NCBI GenBank assembly: GCA_016704305.1
Contig: JADJAL010000030.1
Span: 1 to 58,016 of the forward strand
Source: Haliea sp.
GTDB lineage: Bacteria > Pseudomonadota > Gammaproteobacteria > Pseudomonadales > Halieaceae
Length of the DNA: 58,016 nucleotides
Reading direction: 5' to 3'
Position numbers and translations under genes: made by a program. The notes under the pieces are model-generated. The model saw only the letters and a program-made list of their open reading frames with translations. It was not told where the DNA came from and made no database searches. Positions 27,486 to 36,105 of the stretch are shown piece after piece; position 1 is the stretch's first letter, and every line of letters starts with the position of its first letter.

Positions 27486-28563
27486 GATGGTTGTCCATGG
27501 GTAAATAGAAGGTGAAGCGGGTTTCCCCGGGGCAGCTATCGCATTCCAGCGCTCCCCCGTGATGATGAATAATGGATTGTGCAATCGACAGGCCGAGGCC
27601 AGTGCCATCGGCGCGCCCTGTGACCATCGGCGCGAATACGGAGGATTGCAGCTCCGGCGGAATACCGGGGCCGTTGTCGATGATGTCCACGCGGCACACC
27701 AGCCGGTGCAGCTGCGTGCCCACCGTAAACTGCCGTTGCGAGCGGCTGCGCAGGATAATCTCGCACTCTTTAGGGCTGGCGGCGGCCTGTAGCGCGTTGC
27801 GCATTATATTCAGCACGGCCTGGATCAGCTGGGCCCGATCACCGGGAAAATCCGGCAGGCTGGGGTCGTAATCGCGGATGATGGTCACGCGGTTGTCAGT
27901 CTCGGCGCAGATCAGGTTGCGCACATGTTCCAGAATCTCGTGGATGTTCAGCGGCTGCAGTTCCAGTTGCCGGTTCGGACCCAGCAAGCGGTCGACCAGG
28001 TCGCGCAATCGGTCGGCCTCGCGGATGATAATGCGGGTGTACTCGGTCAGCTCCTCGTTGGGCAATTCCCTGGCCAGAAGCTGCGCCGCGCCGCGCACCC
28101 CGCCCAGCGGATTCTTGATCTCATGGGCCAGTCCGCGGATCAGCGCGCGACTGGTCTCCTGCGCATGCAGCAGGTTTTCGTCGCGGGAAATCCGCAGCAG
28201 CCGATCAATCGCCATCAGCTCTACCAGCAGGCCGGATTCACTGTCGCTGTCCGCGTACGGCGTGATGATGACATCGACATGAATCTCCTGCCCTGACAGC
28301 AGCACCAGCGAAATACCGCGACTGGCGTGCGGATTCCCGCTGTTGAGCACGTGTGTCAGGTGCTCCAGCCATTCGGCGGGGTGTAGTACCAGTTTGGCTG
28401 CGTGCAGCCCCAGGCAGCGAGCCTCGGATGTCTCAAGCAGAGCCTGTCCGGCGGCGTTAAGCGCAATGACCCGCAGATCGCCATCCAGGGCGAGAACTCC
28501 AGTGCTGATACTGTCGAGCATGCTCAAGTTCGGGTTTATCCTCGCCTCTAATGGCACTATCAA
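27478..28563 (-). CDS. ntrB: Nitrogen regulation sensor kinase NtrB
   Basis: Histidine kinase/phosphatase for NtrC, controlled by PII. PAS-like domain (about 15-120), then the H-box G-L-A-H-E-I-K-N-P-L-G-G with the phosphorylated His, N-box M-R-N-A-L-Q-A, G1 D-N-G-P-G-I-P and G2 G-T-G-L-G-L-S. No transmembrane span: cytoplasmic, as usual. The start is uncertain: the longest frame begins at a TTG (28563); a GTG at 28557 or the ATG at 28521 are alternatives. Confidence 0.95.
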   Translation of the reverse strand: MIVPLEARINPNLSMLDSISTGVLALDGDLRVIALNAAGQALLETSEARCLGLHAAKLVLHPAEWLEHLTHVLNSGNPHASRGISLVLLSGQEIHVDVIITPYADSDSESGLLVELMAIDRLLRISRDENLLHAQETSRALIRGLAHEIKNPLGGVRGAAQLLARELPNEELTEYTRIIIREADRLRDLVDRLLGPNRQLELQPLNIHEILEHVRNLICAETDNRVTIIRDYDPSLPDFPGDRAQLIQAVLNIMRNALQAAASPKECEIILRSRSQRQFTVGTQLHRLVCRVDIIDNGPGIPPELQSSVFAPMVTGRADGTGLGLSIAQSIIHHHGGALECDSCPGETRFTFYLPMDNHHA

Positions 28564-28779
28564 AGCGCGTGCGCAGGTGACAACACGCTACGCGCATCCT
28601 TCTATCCCTAAAGCCTTAGCAAAAATGGAGCCAGAATAAGGAAGATGGGTTGAATAATTTAAAACGCCTGAATATTGTGCAATCCACGAAAGTTAGTGCC
28701 CACATACACCCGATATACCGAATTATCAGTGTTGAGGGGCAATACAAGCGTGCAGGATAAGCGTTGGTATGGCGCGCAA

Positions 28780-28796
28780 CGCACCATCATGGTGCG
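28780..28796. promoter_or_regulatory. Palindromic NtrC-type site (or hairpin)
   Basis: CGCACCA-N3-TGGTGCG, a perfect match in both halves to the NtrC consensus (GCACCA-N3-TGGTGC). It lies about 220 bp upstream of ntrB and 24 bp after the stop of the DUF4124 gene. It could be NtrC autoregulation of ntrBC, or only a hairpin after the preceding gene, though no U-run follows. Confidence 0.5.
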
Positions 28797-28819
28797 CCAT
28801 CGAGGGGTTGCTGTCCAGC

Positions 28820-29353
28820 CTAGGGGGCCCTGAAATTGCTTGAAGGTCGGTGCACAAATACACGCACCGGTGTTGACATCGCGAGTGTTTCGCCAGCGTT
28901 GTTGACGACAGCAACGGTGAGGTCATGTTGCCCGCGCAATACATTGATGAGGTCCCACATGGTGTCGCGCTGCGGTGTCCCCTGGGGCACGCCGTCGAGG
29001 AACAGCTGCAAGCCCTCGTATTTCTTCAGCGCGGGCCTGACGCTCACACTGACGGAAAAATTGCCCGGGCCCATGGGGAACGAGGTTTCGTTCGCCGGTG
29101 AGGTGATGGTCACTGTGTAGGCGGGTGCGGCTGCCTCCGCCCCGCCGGTGGTGCTTGAGTCGGGGAGGGGTGAGATTTGTATCGGCGCGAGGGGATTGGT
29201 GCGCTGCAGGTCGACAGCTTCCGCCGGCCGTGATGTGGCGTTGGGTGCGTCGGTAAACACGACGTTGCCGTCCGCGTCAGTGGTGCGGTAGATAGATTCA
29301 GCCATGCCGCTGAAGGATGCCAGCAGCATGGCGAATAAGAGAAATCTGCGCAT
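28820..29353 (-). CDS. DUF4124 envelope protein
   Basis: 177 residues: signal peptide (1-18, M-R-R-F-L-L-F-A-M-L-L-A-S-F-S-G-M-A), then a DUF4124 module (I-Y-R-T-T-D-A-D-G-N-V-V-F-T-D-A-P), a low-complexity linker, and a C-terminal Ig-like beta domain (V-T-I-T-S-P-A-N-E-T-S-F). Genes of this type regularly lie between glnA and ntrB in gammaproteobacteria. Role unknown; presumably periplasmic. Confidence 0.88.
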   Translation of the reverse strand: MRRFLLFAMLLASFSGMAESIYRTTDADGNVVFTDAPNATSRPAEAVDLQRTNPLAPIQISPLPDSSTTGGAEAAAPAYTVTITSPANETSFPMGPGNFSVSVSVRPALKKYEGLQLFLDGVPQGTPQRDTMWDLINVLRGQHDLTVAVVNNAGETLAMSTPVRVFVHRPSSNFRAP

Positions 29354-29447
29354 GAGTAGCTTCTCACGAAATCGGTAAGGTTATTACCCTACCAGAATTT
29401 TCCCGAATACCAGAGTTTCCCTGTGCGTAACTGCGGACCTGTCGCGC

Positions 29448-29474
29448 AAAAAAAAGCCCGCGTTAGCGGGCTTT
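29448..29474 (-). terminator. Rho-independent terminator of glnA
   Basis: On the minus strand AAAGCCCGC-loop-GCGGGCTTT followed by a run of T, 20 nt after the glnA stop. Confidence 0.9.
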
Positions 29475-29493
29475 AATCAGTAAGGGCAAAAGA

Positions 29494-30900
29494 TTAGCAG
29501 GAATAGTACATCGCAAACTCAACAGGGTGCGTTGTCATATCCAGGCGTTGCACTTCCTGGGCCTTGAGTTCGATAAACGCATCGATCATATCGTCGGAGA
29601 ACACGCCACCTCGGGTGAGGAATTCGCGGTCTGCGTCGAGAGCCTCCAGTGCCATCGTCAAGCTGGATGAGACGGTCGGAATCAGTTTGCCTTCTTCCGG
29701 TGGCAGATCGTACAGATCCTTGTCAGCGGGATCGCCGGGGTGGATCTTGTTCTGGATGCCGTCAAGGCCAGCCATCAACATGGCAGCGAATGCCAGGTAG
29801 GGGTTGGCCGCCGGGTCGGGGAAGCGAACTTCAATGCGCTTGCCTTTGGGGTTGGCTTCGTAGGGAATACGAATCGACGCAGAGCGGTTGCAGGCTGAGT
29901 AGGCCAGCATTACCGGTGCTTCGAAACCGGGTACCAGGCGTTTGTACGAGTTGGTCGATGAGTTGGTAAAGGCATTCAGCGCGCGCGCGTGCTTGATGAT
30001 GCCGCCGATGTAGTACAACGCTTCGGTGGACAGGCCGGAATAGCCGTCACCCGCAAACAGGTTTACGCCACCTTTTGAGATCGACTGGTGCACGTGCATG
30101 CCTGAGCCGTTATCGCCCACGATTGGTTTGGGCATGAAGGTGGCGGTTTTGCCGTAGGCGTGGGCCACGTTGTGCACGCAGTACTTCAGGATCTGTACCT
30201 CGTCGGCCTTTTTCACCAGCGTATTGAAGCGCACGCCGATTTCGCATTGGCCGGCCGTCGCGACTTCGTGGTGGTGCACTTCGATGTCGAGGCCCATCTG
30301 CTCCATGGCGGTACACATCGCGGCGCGGATATCGTGCAGCGAGTCAACCGGGGGCACGGGGAAGTAACCGCCTTTGACGCCCGGACGGTGACCGGTATTG
30401 CCTTCTTCAAAGGTGTGGTTGGAGGCCCAGGCCGCTTCATCCGAGAATATCTTTACGCTGCAGCCGCTCATGTCGACATGCCACTTGATGTCATCGAAGA
30501 TGAAGAACTCGGGCTCCGGGCCGAAGAACGCGGTGTCACCGATACCGGTCGATTTCAGGTAGTCTTCCGCGCGCTGTGCAATGGAGCGCGGATCCCGATC
30601 GTAGCCTTGCATGGTGGCGGGCTCCGCTACCGCGCAGCGCAAAATCACGGTGGCGTCGTCAGTAAACGGGTCCAGCACTGAAGTAGTGTCATCCGGTATC
30701 AGCACCATGTCGGAATTGTTGATGCCTTTCCAGCCGGCGATGGATGAACCGTCAAACATTTTGCCCCCGTCAAAGAAGCCTTCTGTCACTTCTTTGGAGG
30801 GCACGGTGACGTGTTGCTCCTTGCCGTGGGTATCGGTGAAGCGCAGGTCTACCCAGCGGACTTCATTGTCTTTGATTAGCTTCAGGGTTTTCTTTGACAT
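29494..30900 (-). CDS. glnA: Glutamine synthetase type I
   Basis: ATP-dependent amidation of glutamate; dodecameric. 468 residues from M-S-K-K-T-L-K-L-I-K. Seen: the Asp loop M-F-D-G-S-S-I-A-G-W-K, active-site N-G-S-G-M-H-V-H-Q-S, and the adenylylated Tyr in D-K-D-L-Y-D-L-P-P-E-E, marking the beta form controlled by GlnE. Preceded by a sigma-54 promoter and paired NtrC sites, followed by a strong terminator: a monocistronic nitrogen-regulated unit. Confidence 0.98.
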   Translation of the reverse strand: MSKKTLKLIKDNEVRWVDLRFTDTHGKEQHVTVPSKEVTEGFFDGGKMFDGSSIAGWKGINNSDMVLIPDDTTSVLDPFTDDATVILRCAVAEPATMQGYDRDPRSIAQRAEDYLKSTGIGDTAFFGPEPEFFIFDDIKWHVDMSGCSVKIFSDEAAWASNHTFEEGNTGHRPGVKGGYFPVPPVDSLHDIRAAMCTAMEQMGLDIEVHHHEVATAGQCEIGVRFNTLVKKADEVQILKYCVHNVAHAYGKTATFMPKPIVGDNGSGMHVHQSISKGGVNLFAGDGYSGLSTEALYYIGGIIKHARALNAFTNSSTNSYKRLVPGFEAPVMLAYSACNRSASIRIPYEANPKGKRIEVRFPDPAANPYLAFAAMLMAGLDGIQNKIHPGDPADKDLYDLPPEEGKLIPTVSSSLTMALEALDADREFLTRGGVFSDDMIDAFIELKAQEVQRLDMTTHPVEFAMYYSC

Positions 30901-31011
30901 TTTGGGGTCTCCGTAGGGCATTGGTCGGGCCAGCCAGGCCGGTCCGTTTTCTCTATTTCCTGACGCCAGATGCGGCAAACAGGATGGGTGTTCTCAACAG
31001 TCTCGGTGGAA

Positions 31012-31026
31012 GCAAAAGCTGTGCCA
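31012..31026 (-). promoter_or_regulatory. Sigma-54 promoter of glnA
   Basis: TGGCAC-AGCTT-TTGC on the minus strand, an exact -24/-12 match, about 110 nt before the glnA ATG. Confidence 0.88.
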
Positions 31027-31097
31027 CAAAGGTGCTTGAGGTAACTCTCTGAAATTCATGCAATTTCTATCGTCAATTGCGGCGGGAAAACCAGTCA

Positions 31098-31135
31098 CGC
31101 ACCAGAATGGACCGGCACCGCCTCATCGTGGTGCA
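31098..31135. promoter_or_regulatory. Tandem NtrC-binding sites upstream of glnA
   Basis: Two 17-bp sites 21 bp apart (31098-31114 and 31119-31135), each with one perfect half (CGCACCA; TGGTGCA) and one weaker half with the correct N3 spacing. They lie about 75-110 bp upstream of the sigma-54 promoter, on the same helical face, as in classical glnA enhancers. Confidence 0.68.
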
Positions 31136-31191
31136 TTTTTCTAGTGGCGGTATGGCTGACCAGGCTCGCACAATGGCCGAAGCGAAGTTCG

Positions 31192-31197
31192 TATAAT
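31192..31197 (+). promoter_or_regulatory. -10 element before thiI
   Basis: TATAAT 27 nt before the thiI ATG. The -35 is weak. Confidence 0.4.
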
Positions 31198-31223
31198 ACG
31201 CGCCCTTATCAGCCGCAGTGGTT

Positions 31224-32681
31224 ATGGCCTCTATGCAATTCGTTGTCAAGTATTTCTCTGAAATCGTCATGAAGAGCAAACCGGTGCGACGGCAATTTGT
31301 GCGGCAACTGGAGGAAAACCTCCGGGCCGTGCTGCGCGCTATCGACCCGGACGTGGTGTTGCAGCGGAGCTGGGACAAGGTCCGCGTGACAGCGGGGCAG
31401 AGTGACCCTCAGGTGCTGGCGCGGCTGGTGCATGCGATGTGCAACACGCCGGGCGTGACATTGGTGCTTGAGGTCCACGAGCACCAGCTGGGAGAGCTCG
31501 ACGCGATAGTCGACCAGGTATTGCCGGTCTATGCCTCCCGACTGGCAGGGCGCACCTTCGCCGTGCGCTGCCGCCGCAGCGGGCAGCACGCGTTTACCTC
31601 GCTCGACGTTGAGCGTGCGGTGGGGGCGGCGCTGCTGGCGCGGAGCCATGCATCGGGAGTCAATCTCACGCAGCCGCAGGTTACGGTAGAACTGGAGATC
31701 AGCGGGCAGACCGTGTTCGTCGTCACTGATCGTCATCGCGGTCTGGGGGGGTATCCCGTGGGCAGTCTCGACCCGGTGCTGTCCCTGTTGTCGGGAGGGT
31801 TCGACTCCCCTGTCGCCAGTTACCTGACCATGAAACGGGGCATGCGCACGCACTTCCTGTTTTTCCAGCTCGGCGGGCGCGACCAGGAACTCGCGGTGCG
31901 GGAGGTCGCCCTGCACCTGTGGCAGAAATACGGCGGCAACCAGTACGTGCTGTTTATCACCGTGCCGTTCGAGGAGGTGGTGGCGGAGCTTCTGGGCAAA
32001 GTCCACGACAGTTACATGGGCGTCGTACTCAAGCGCATGATGTTGCGCGTGGCTGATCGTCTGGCCGATGAACTGCGCGTCGACGCACTGGTGACCGGCG
32101 AGTGCGTTGCCCAGGTCAGCTCGCAGACCCTGCGCAACCTGTCAGTGATTGATCGTGTCATTGACCGCCTGGTATTGCGCCCGCTGATTGCCACCGACAA
32201 GGCAGACATCATAGAGCTGGCGGAAACGATCGGCACCGCCGTATTTGCGGCGAGCATGCCGGAATACTGTGGCGTGATCTCGGTCCGCCCCACCACGCGG
32301 GCAAAGCTGGACCGGGTAGAAGCGCAGGAGCAGTGCTTTGATATGACAGTCCTCGACAGGGCGTTTGCAAACCGCAGGCAAACCCGGATAGACCGATTGG
32401 CCGAGGAGGAATTGCAGCTCGCCGATGTCGAAGTGTTGTCGGTGCCACTGGCGCACGGCACCATCATCGATATTCGCCATCCGGATGAAGAGGAGCTGGC
32501 GCCGTTGAAACTGCACGTGCCGGTGCTGAAAATCCCGTTTTACCAATTGCACAGCCGGGCGACGGAACTCAAGGCGGGCGGTACCTACATGCTGTATTGC
32601 GGCCAGGGCATCATGAGCCGCCTGCACGCCAGCCATCTGCTGGTGGAGAGGAAGCTGGATATCAAGGTCTACGCCCCCTGA
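31224..32681 (+). CDS. thiI: tRNA 4-thiouridine synthetase / sulfurtransferase ThiI
   Basis: Makes s4U8 in tRNA and supplies sulfur for the thiamine thiazole. About 485 residues: THUMP domain (about 60-165), PP-loop pyrophosphatase S-G-G-F-D-S-P-V-A-S-Y, catalytic Cys in M-P-E-Y-C-G-V-I-S, and a C-terminal rhodanese domain with persulfide Cys in M-L-Y-C-G-Q-G, the long enteric-type form. ATG at 31224 or 31233; GTG at 31218 also in frame. Divergent from glnA. Confidence 0.96.
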   Translation: MASMQFVVKYFSEIVMKSKPVRRQFVRQLEENLRAVLRAIDPDVVLQRSWDKVRVTAGQSDPQVLARLVHAMCNTPGVTLVLEVHEHQLGELDAIVDQVLPVYASRLAGRTFAVRCRRSGQHAFTSLDVERAVGAALLARSHASGVNLTQPQVTVELEISGQTVFVVTDRHRGLGGYPVGSLDPVLSLLSGGFDSPVASYLTMKRGMRTHFLFFQLGGRDQELAVREVALHLWQKYGGNQYVLFITVPFEEVVAELLGKVHDSYMGVVLKRMMLRVADRLADELRVDALVTGECVAQVSSQTLRNLSVIDRVIDRLVLRPLIATDKADIIELAETIGTAVFAASMPEYCGVISVRPTTRAKLDRVEAQEQCFDMTVLDRAFANRRQTRIDRLAEEELQLADVEVLSVPLAHGTIIDIRHPDEEELAPLKLHVPVLKIPFYQLHSRATELKAGGTYMLYCGQGIMSRLHASHLLVERKLDIKVYAP

Positions 32682-32755
32682 TTGGCGCCGTCGGTCAGCC
32701 CCGCTTAGTACACATTTCACACAAGTCTGTAGCAGCCCGCAGGCGGGCGATGGGG

Positions 32756-32761
32756 TATAAT
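32756..32761 (+). promoter_or_regulatory. -10 element before typA
   Basis: TATAAT 35 nt before the typA GTG; a G-rich spacer and no clear -35. Confidence 0.38.
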
Positions 32762-32795
32762 CCGCGCCTTTTTTACGGCGCTCAAGTGCCAAGAG

Positions 32796-34616
32796 GTGAA
32801 CACCTTGATCGAGAATCTCCGCAATATCGCCATTATTGCTCACGTAGACCATGGCAAAACCACGCTCGTTGATTGCCTGCTGCAGCAATCGGGCACGCTC
32901 GATCGGCGTTCCGACGGCGCCGAGCGCATCATGGATTCCAACGACCAGGAGCGGGAGCGCGGCATCACGATCCTGGCCAAGAACACCGCGATCGAGTGGA
33001 ACGGCTATCGCATTAACATCGTCGATACCCCGGGCCACGCCGACTTTGGTGGCGAGGTAGAGCGCGTACTGTCGATGGTCGATTCCGTGCTGCTGCTGGT
33101 GGATGCGGTGGACGGCCCGATGCCCCAGACCCGTTTTGTAACTTCCAAGGCTTTCGAACAGGGCCTGAATCCTATCGTGGTGATCAACAAGGTGGACCGC
33201 CCCGGCGCGCGGCCGGATTGGGTCGTGGACCAGGTATTCGACCTGTTTGACCGGCTCGGCGCCACCGACGAGCAGTTGGATTTTCCCATCATTTATACCT
33301 CCGCCATCCTGGGCATAGCGGGGCTTGATCACGAGCAGATGGCCGAAGACATGCAGCCGCTGTTCCAAACGGTGATCGATAAAGTGCCCCCGCCCGCCGT
33401 GAATTCCGAAGGCCCGCTGCAGATGCAGATCAGTGCGCTGGACTACAACAGCTATGTGGGCGTGATCGGGGTTGGGCGCATTACGCGTGGCAAGTTGGTC
33501 CCCAATACCCAGGTCGTGATAGTCGGCAGCGAGGGCGATACTCGCAAAGGCCGGATATTGCAGGTGATGGGCCACATGGGTCTGGAGCGTGTTGACGTGT
33601 CTTCCGCCGAGGCCGGCGACATCGTCTGTATCACCGGTATCGAAGGGCTGAACATTTCCGACACGCTGTGCGATCCGGCGTGCCCGGAAGCGCTGCCGCC
33701 ACTGTCGGTGGATGAGCCCACTGTCAGCATGACGTTCCAGGTCAACGACTCGCCGTTTGCCGGTAAAGAAGGCAAATACGTTACCACGCGCAATATCAAG
33801 GACCGACTGGAACGCGAGCTGATTCACAACGTCGCCCTGCGCGTAGAGCCCGGTGACACACCGGACAAGTTCAAGGTGTCCGGTCGCGGCGAATTGCACC
33901 TTTCCGTATTGATCGAATCCATGCGTCGCGAAGGTTTTGAACTGGGCGTCTCCCGGCCGGAAGTAATTCGCAAGGAAGTGGACGGCGTGATGCACGAACC
34001 CTACGAGCAGCTGGTGATCGACTGTGAAGAGCAGCACCAGGGCTCCGTCATGGAAGAGCTGGGGCTGCGCCGTGCCGAACTGGAGAACATGGTGCCGGAC
34101 GGCAAAGGTCGGGTGCGCCTGGAGTTTATTATCCCGGCGCGCGGTTTGATCGGCTTCCGCTCCCTGTTCATGACGATGACCTCGGGGGGCGGTATTCTCA
34201 CCCACGTTTTCGATCACTACGGCCCGGTAAAAAACGCGGAAATCGCCTCCCGCGTCAACGGTGTCCTGGTGTCCATGGTCAAGGGAAAAGCCCTCGGTTA
34301 CTCGCTGTTCAACCTGCAGGAGCGCGGACGCATATTTATAGATCCGAACGTCGACGTCTATGAGGGACAGATCATCGGCCTCCACAGCCGCGGCAATGAC
34401 CTCGCTGTCAATCCGATCAAGGGCAAGCAGCTGACCAACGTCCGTGCATCCGGTACCGACGAGGCGCTGACGCTGACGCCGCCGGTGCGGCACACGCTGG
34501 AACAGGCGCTGGAGTTTATCGAGGAAGACGAACTGGTTGAGGTCACACCGCTCAGCATTCGCCTGCGCAAGAAGCTGTTGCAGGAACACGAACGCCGCAA
34601 AGCCGCGCGCGGCTGA
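32796..34616 (+). CDS. typA: Ribosome-associated GTPase TypA/BipA
   Basis: Translational GTPase involved in 50S assembly and stress growth. 606 residues, starting at GTG. G1 A-H-V-D-H-G-K-T-T, G3 D-T-P-G-H-A-D-F-G, G4 N-K-V-D, G2 region R-G-I-T-I-L-A-K-N-T. EF-G-like domains III and V follow, then the BipA-specific C-terminal domain. Intact. The space between its stop and dtd is almost wholly the 14-nt array. Confidence 0.97.
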   Translation: MNTLIENLRNIAIIAHVDHGKTTLVDCLLQQSGTLDRRSDGAERIMDSNDQERERGITILAKNTAIEWNGYRINIVDTPGHADFGGEVERVLSMVDSVLLLVDAVDGPMPQTRFVTSKAFEQGLNPIVVINKVDRPGARPDWVVDQVFDLFDRLGATDEQLDFPIIYTSAILGIAGLDHEQMAEDMQPLFQTVIDKVPPPAVNSEGPLQMQISALDYNSYVGVIGVGRITRGKLVPNTQVVIVGSEGDTRKGRILQVMGHMGLERVDVSSAEAGDIVCITGIEGLNISDTLCDPACPEALPPLSVDEPTVSMTFQVNDSPFAGKEGKYVTTRNIKDRLERELIHNVALRVEPGDTPDKFKVSGRGELHLSVLIESMRREGFELGVSRPEVIRKEVDGVMHEPYEQLVIDCEEQHQGSVMEELGLRRAELENMVPDGKGRVRLEFIIPARGLIGFRSLFMTMTSGGGILTHVFDHYGPVKNAEIASRVNGVLVSMVKGKALGYSLFNLQERGRIFIDPNVDVYEGQIIGLHSRGNDLAVNPIKGKQLTNVRASGTDEALTLTPPVRHTLEQALEFIEEDELVEVTPLSIRLRKKLLQEHERRKAARG

Positions 34617-34633
34617 GACCTTACAGCCGGATT

Positions 34634-34731
34634 GTGCAAGCATTCCGGTACCGGTGTTCTCGTGAAGATGCTGCGGTGACGACAGGCTCGTGAGGCCATT
34701 CTCTTGAAGGCAGTCTCGTGAAAGCATTGTT
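34634..34731 (+). repeat. 14-nt tandem array of mini-ORFs before dtd
   Basis: Units start every 14 nt at 34634, 34648, 34662, 34676, 34690, 34704 and 34718 (the dtd start itself). The last four before dtd are five-codon ORFs VKMLR, VTTGS, VRPFS and LKAVS (starts GTG, GTG, GTG, TTG), each stop TGA overlapping the next start by four bases (GTGA/TTGA), the chain ending at the dtd GTG. The dtd opening GTGAAAGCATTGTT is itself like the units (compare GTGCAAGCATTCCG at 34634). Confidence 0.88.
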
Positions 34732-35155
34732 GCAACGCGTCAGCCAGGCGCAGGTGACGGTGGATGCCACCTGTATCGGTGAAATCGGTCGCGGCCTGCT
34801 GGTGCTGCTGGGCCTGGACAAAGGCGATGACCGATCCACCTCAGATCGCATGGTCGAGAAATTGCTCGCCTACCGCGTGTTCGCCGACGCCGACGGCCGC
34901 ATGAACAGCAGCGTCGTGGATGTCGGCGGTGGTGTGCTGCTGGTATCGCAGTTCACGTTGTCAGCCGATACCCGCAAGGGACTCCGGCCGAGTTTCTCCT
35001 CGGCGATGCCTCCACAAGATGCTGCCGCGCTTTACGACTACACCCTCGCGCGGTTGCAAGCGCGCCACTCGCCCGTGGCGGCGGGGGTGTTTGGCGCCGA
35101 CATGCAGGTGAGTCTGGTGAATGACGGGCCGGTGACGTTTTTGCTCGAACTCTGA
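34718..35155 (+). CDS. dtd: D-aminoacyl-tRNA deacylase
   Basis: Hydrolyses D-amino acids (and glycine) from tRNA. 145 residues; the two active-site motifs S-Q-F-T-L-S-A-D and N-D-G-P-V-T-F are intact. The GTG start at 34718 is set by family alignment (M-K-A-L-L-Q-R-V) and is the end point of the mini-ORF chain. No normal Shine-Dalgarno stands before it apart from weak GAAGG (34706-34710). Confidence 0.96.
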   Translation: MKALLQRVSQAQVTVDATCIGEIGRGLLVLLGLDKGDDRSTSDRMVEKLLAYRVFADADGRMNSSVVDVGGGVLLVSQFTLSADTRKGLRPSFSSAMPPQDAAALYDYTLARLQARHSPVAAGVFGADMQVSLVNDGPVTFLLEL

Positions 35156-35251
35156 AACCTCTACTGCGTGGCGACTGCCTCTGTGGGGGACGCTGCGTCG
35201 AAGCCAGAGGTGGTTCGCTTTGTGTTTCGCTTGGAAAGTTCGAGACCAAGA

Positions 35252-35370
35252 GAGACTGAGGGGCTTCGTTATGGTCGGGGCCGTGTGGCGACATGGATGT
35301 CGCCACCCGAGCCTGTACATGGACGTACGCTTTTTGGCGTGCCCCGACCGTAACGATGTCACTCAGTCTC
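35252..35370. repeat. 119-bp structured inverted-repeat element
   Basis: Terminal arms of 30 bp (35252-35281 and 35341-35370) match as inverted repeats at 26 of 30 positions. Inside are two smaller hairpins: TGGCGACAT-GG-ATGTCGCCA (near 35286-35305) and GTAC-ATGGAC-GTAC (near 35315-35328). It has no coding capacity. It resembles a REP/BIME or MITE-type mobile repeat in the space between convergent dtd and the GNAT gene, and may also end transcription. Confidence 0.65.
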
Positions 35371-35420
35371 TGGCTCAGGCCTGCCCTGCTTGGGACGATT
35401 TCACTCAGCCTTTGGCTCAA
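35355..35420. repeat. Direct repeat beside the structured element
   Basis: Two 24-nt copies (35355-35378 and 35397-35420), identical at 20 of 24 positions, period 42 nt, sharing TCACTCAG-Y-CT-Y-TGGCTCA. The first copy is part of the right arm of the 119-bp element. Confidence 0.6.
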
Positions 35421-35445
35421 CACAGCATAGTAATCTCATGCCGCG

Positions 35446-35913
35446 TCACTCCCCGACGACCTGATAACACATCTGCCTGTGCGGTATGTCGTCCAAAAGA
35501 TACTCGCTACCTTCCCCGACAAACCCCAGCGAGGCATAGAACGGCTGCAAGTGCGCCTGGGCGTTGATCCGAATGCCGCTGTTTGGCCATTGCGACAGGT
35601 TATATGCGATGCCGCGCTGCACCACTTCCCGCCCCAACTGCTGGCCGCGCATGGTCGGGCACACCACGATCCTGCCAAGGGAGCTCTGGGGGTAACTCAG
35701 GCCCGGCGGCAGGCAACGCTGATAAGCCAGCAGCCCAGTGTCCCGCGTGCACAGCATGTGCGTCGCGCGTTGATCCAGGTCGTCGATGTCCTGATAGGCG
35801 CAGCGTTGCTCCACCACGAAAACGTTCTGGCGCAAACGCAGCACAGCGTAAAGCCAGTGTAAAGACAGTTCGGTGAACGGCAAAATATCCCACTGCATAC
35901 TTTTTAGGCTCAT
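35446..35913 (-). CDS. elaA: GNAT acetyltransferase (ElaA family)
   Basis: About 155 residues. ElaA features: the N-terminal L-R-L-R-Q-N-V-F-V-V-E-Q-R-C-A-Y-Q-D-I-D-D-L-D, the acetyl-CoA loop V-C-P-T-M-R-G-Q-Q-L-G-R, and F-Y-A-S-L-G-F-V-G-E-G near the end. Start at 35913 (M-S-L-K-S-M-Q-W) or 35898 (M-Q-W-D). Substrate unknown. Confidence 0.88.
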   Translation of the reverse strand: MSLKSMQWDILPFTELSLHWLYAVLRLRQNVFVVEQRCAYQDIDDLDQRATHMLCTRDTGLLAYQRCLPPGLSYPQSSLGRIVVCPTMRGQQLGREVVQRGIAYNLSQWPNSGIRINAQAHLQPFYASLGFVGEGSEYLLDDIPHRQMCYQVVGE

Positions 35914-36105
35914 TTCAGTATTCGCGCTGCGCGACCAGGCAATTCGACAAAAGTGAAGTGCGACATTCTCCGCTGTCACATTAGTTGTTACTATAGCCGC
36001 GCAAATCTTAAGGTAACAGGCCGCCGTTGGTCGATACCTGAAAGTTGGGAATCGCAGCAACTGGGGAGACGGTAGCCCCATTCAAAATAAGGCAGGGCTT
36101 TGCTG

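Noticed and set aside
32142..34727. 861-codon open frame on the minus strand over thiI and typA
   Set aside because: Antisense shadow of highly conserved typA in GC-rich sequence; no start support and His/Gln-rich composition.
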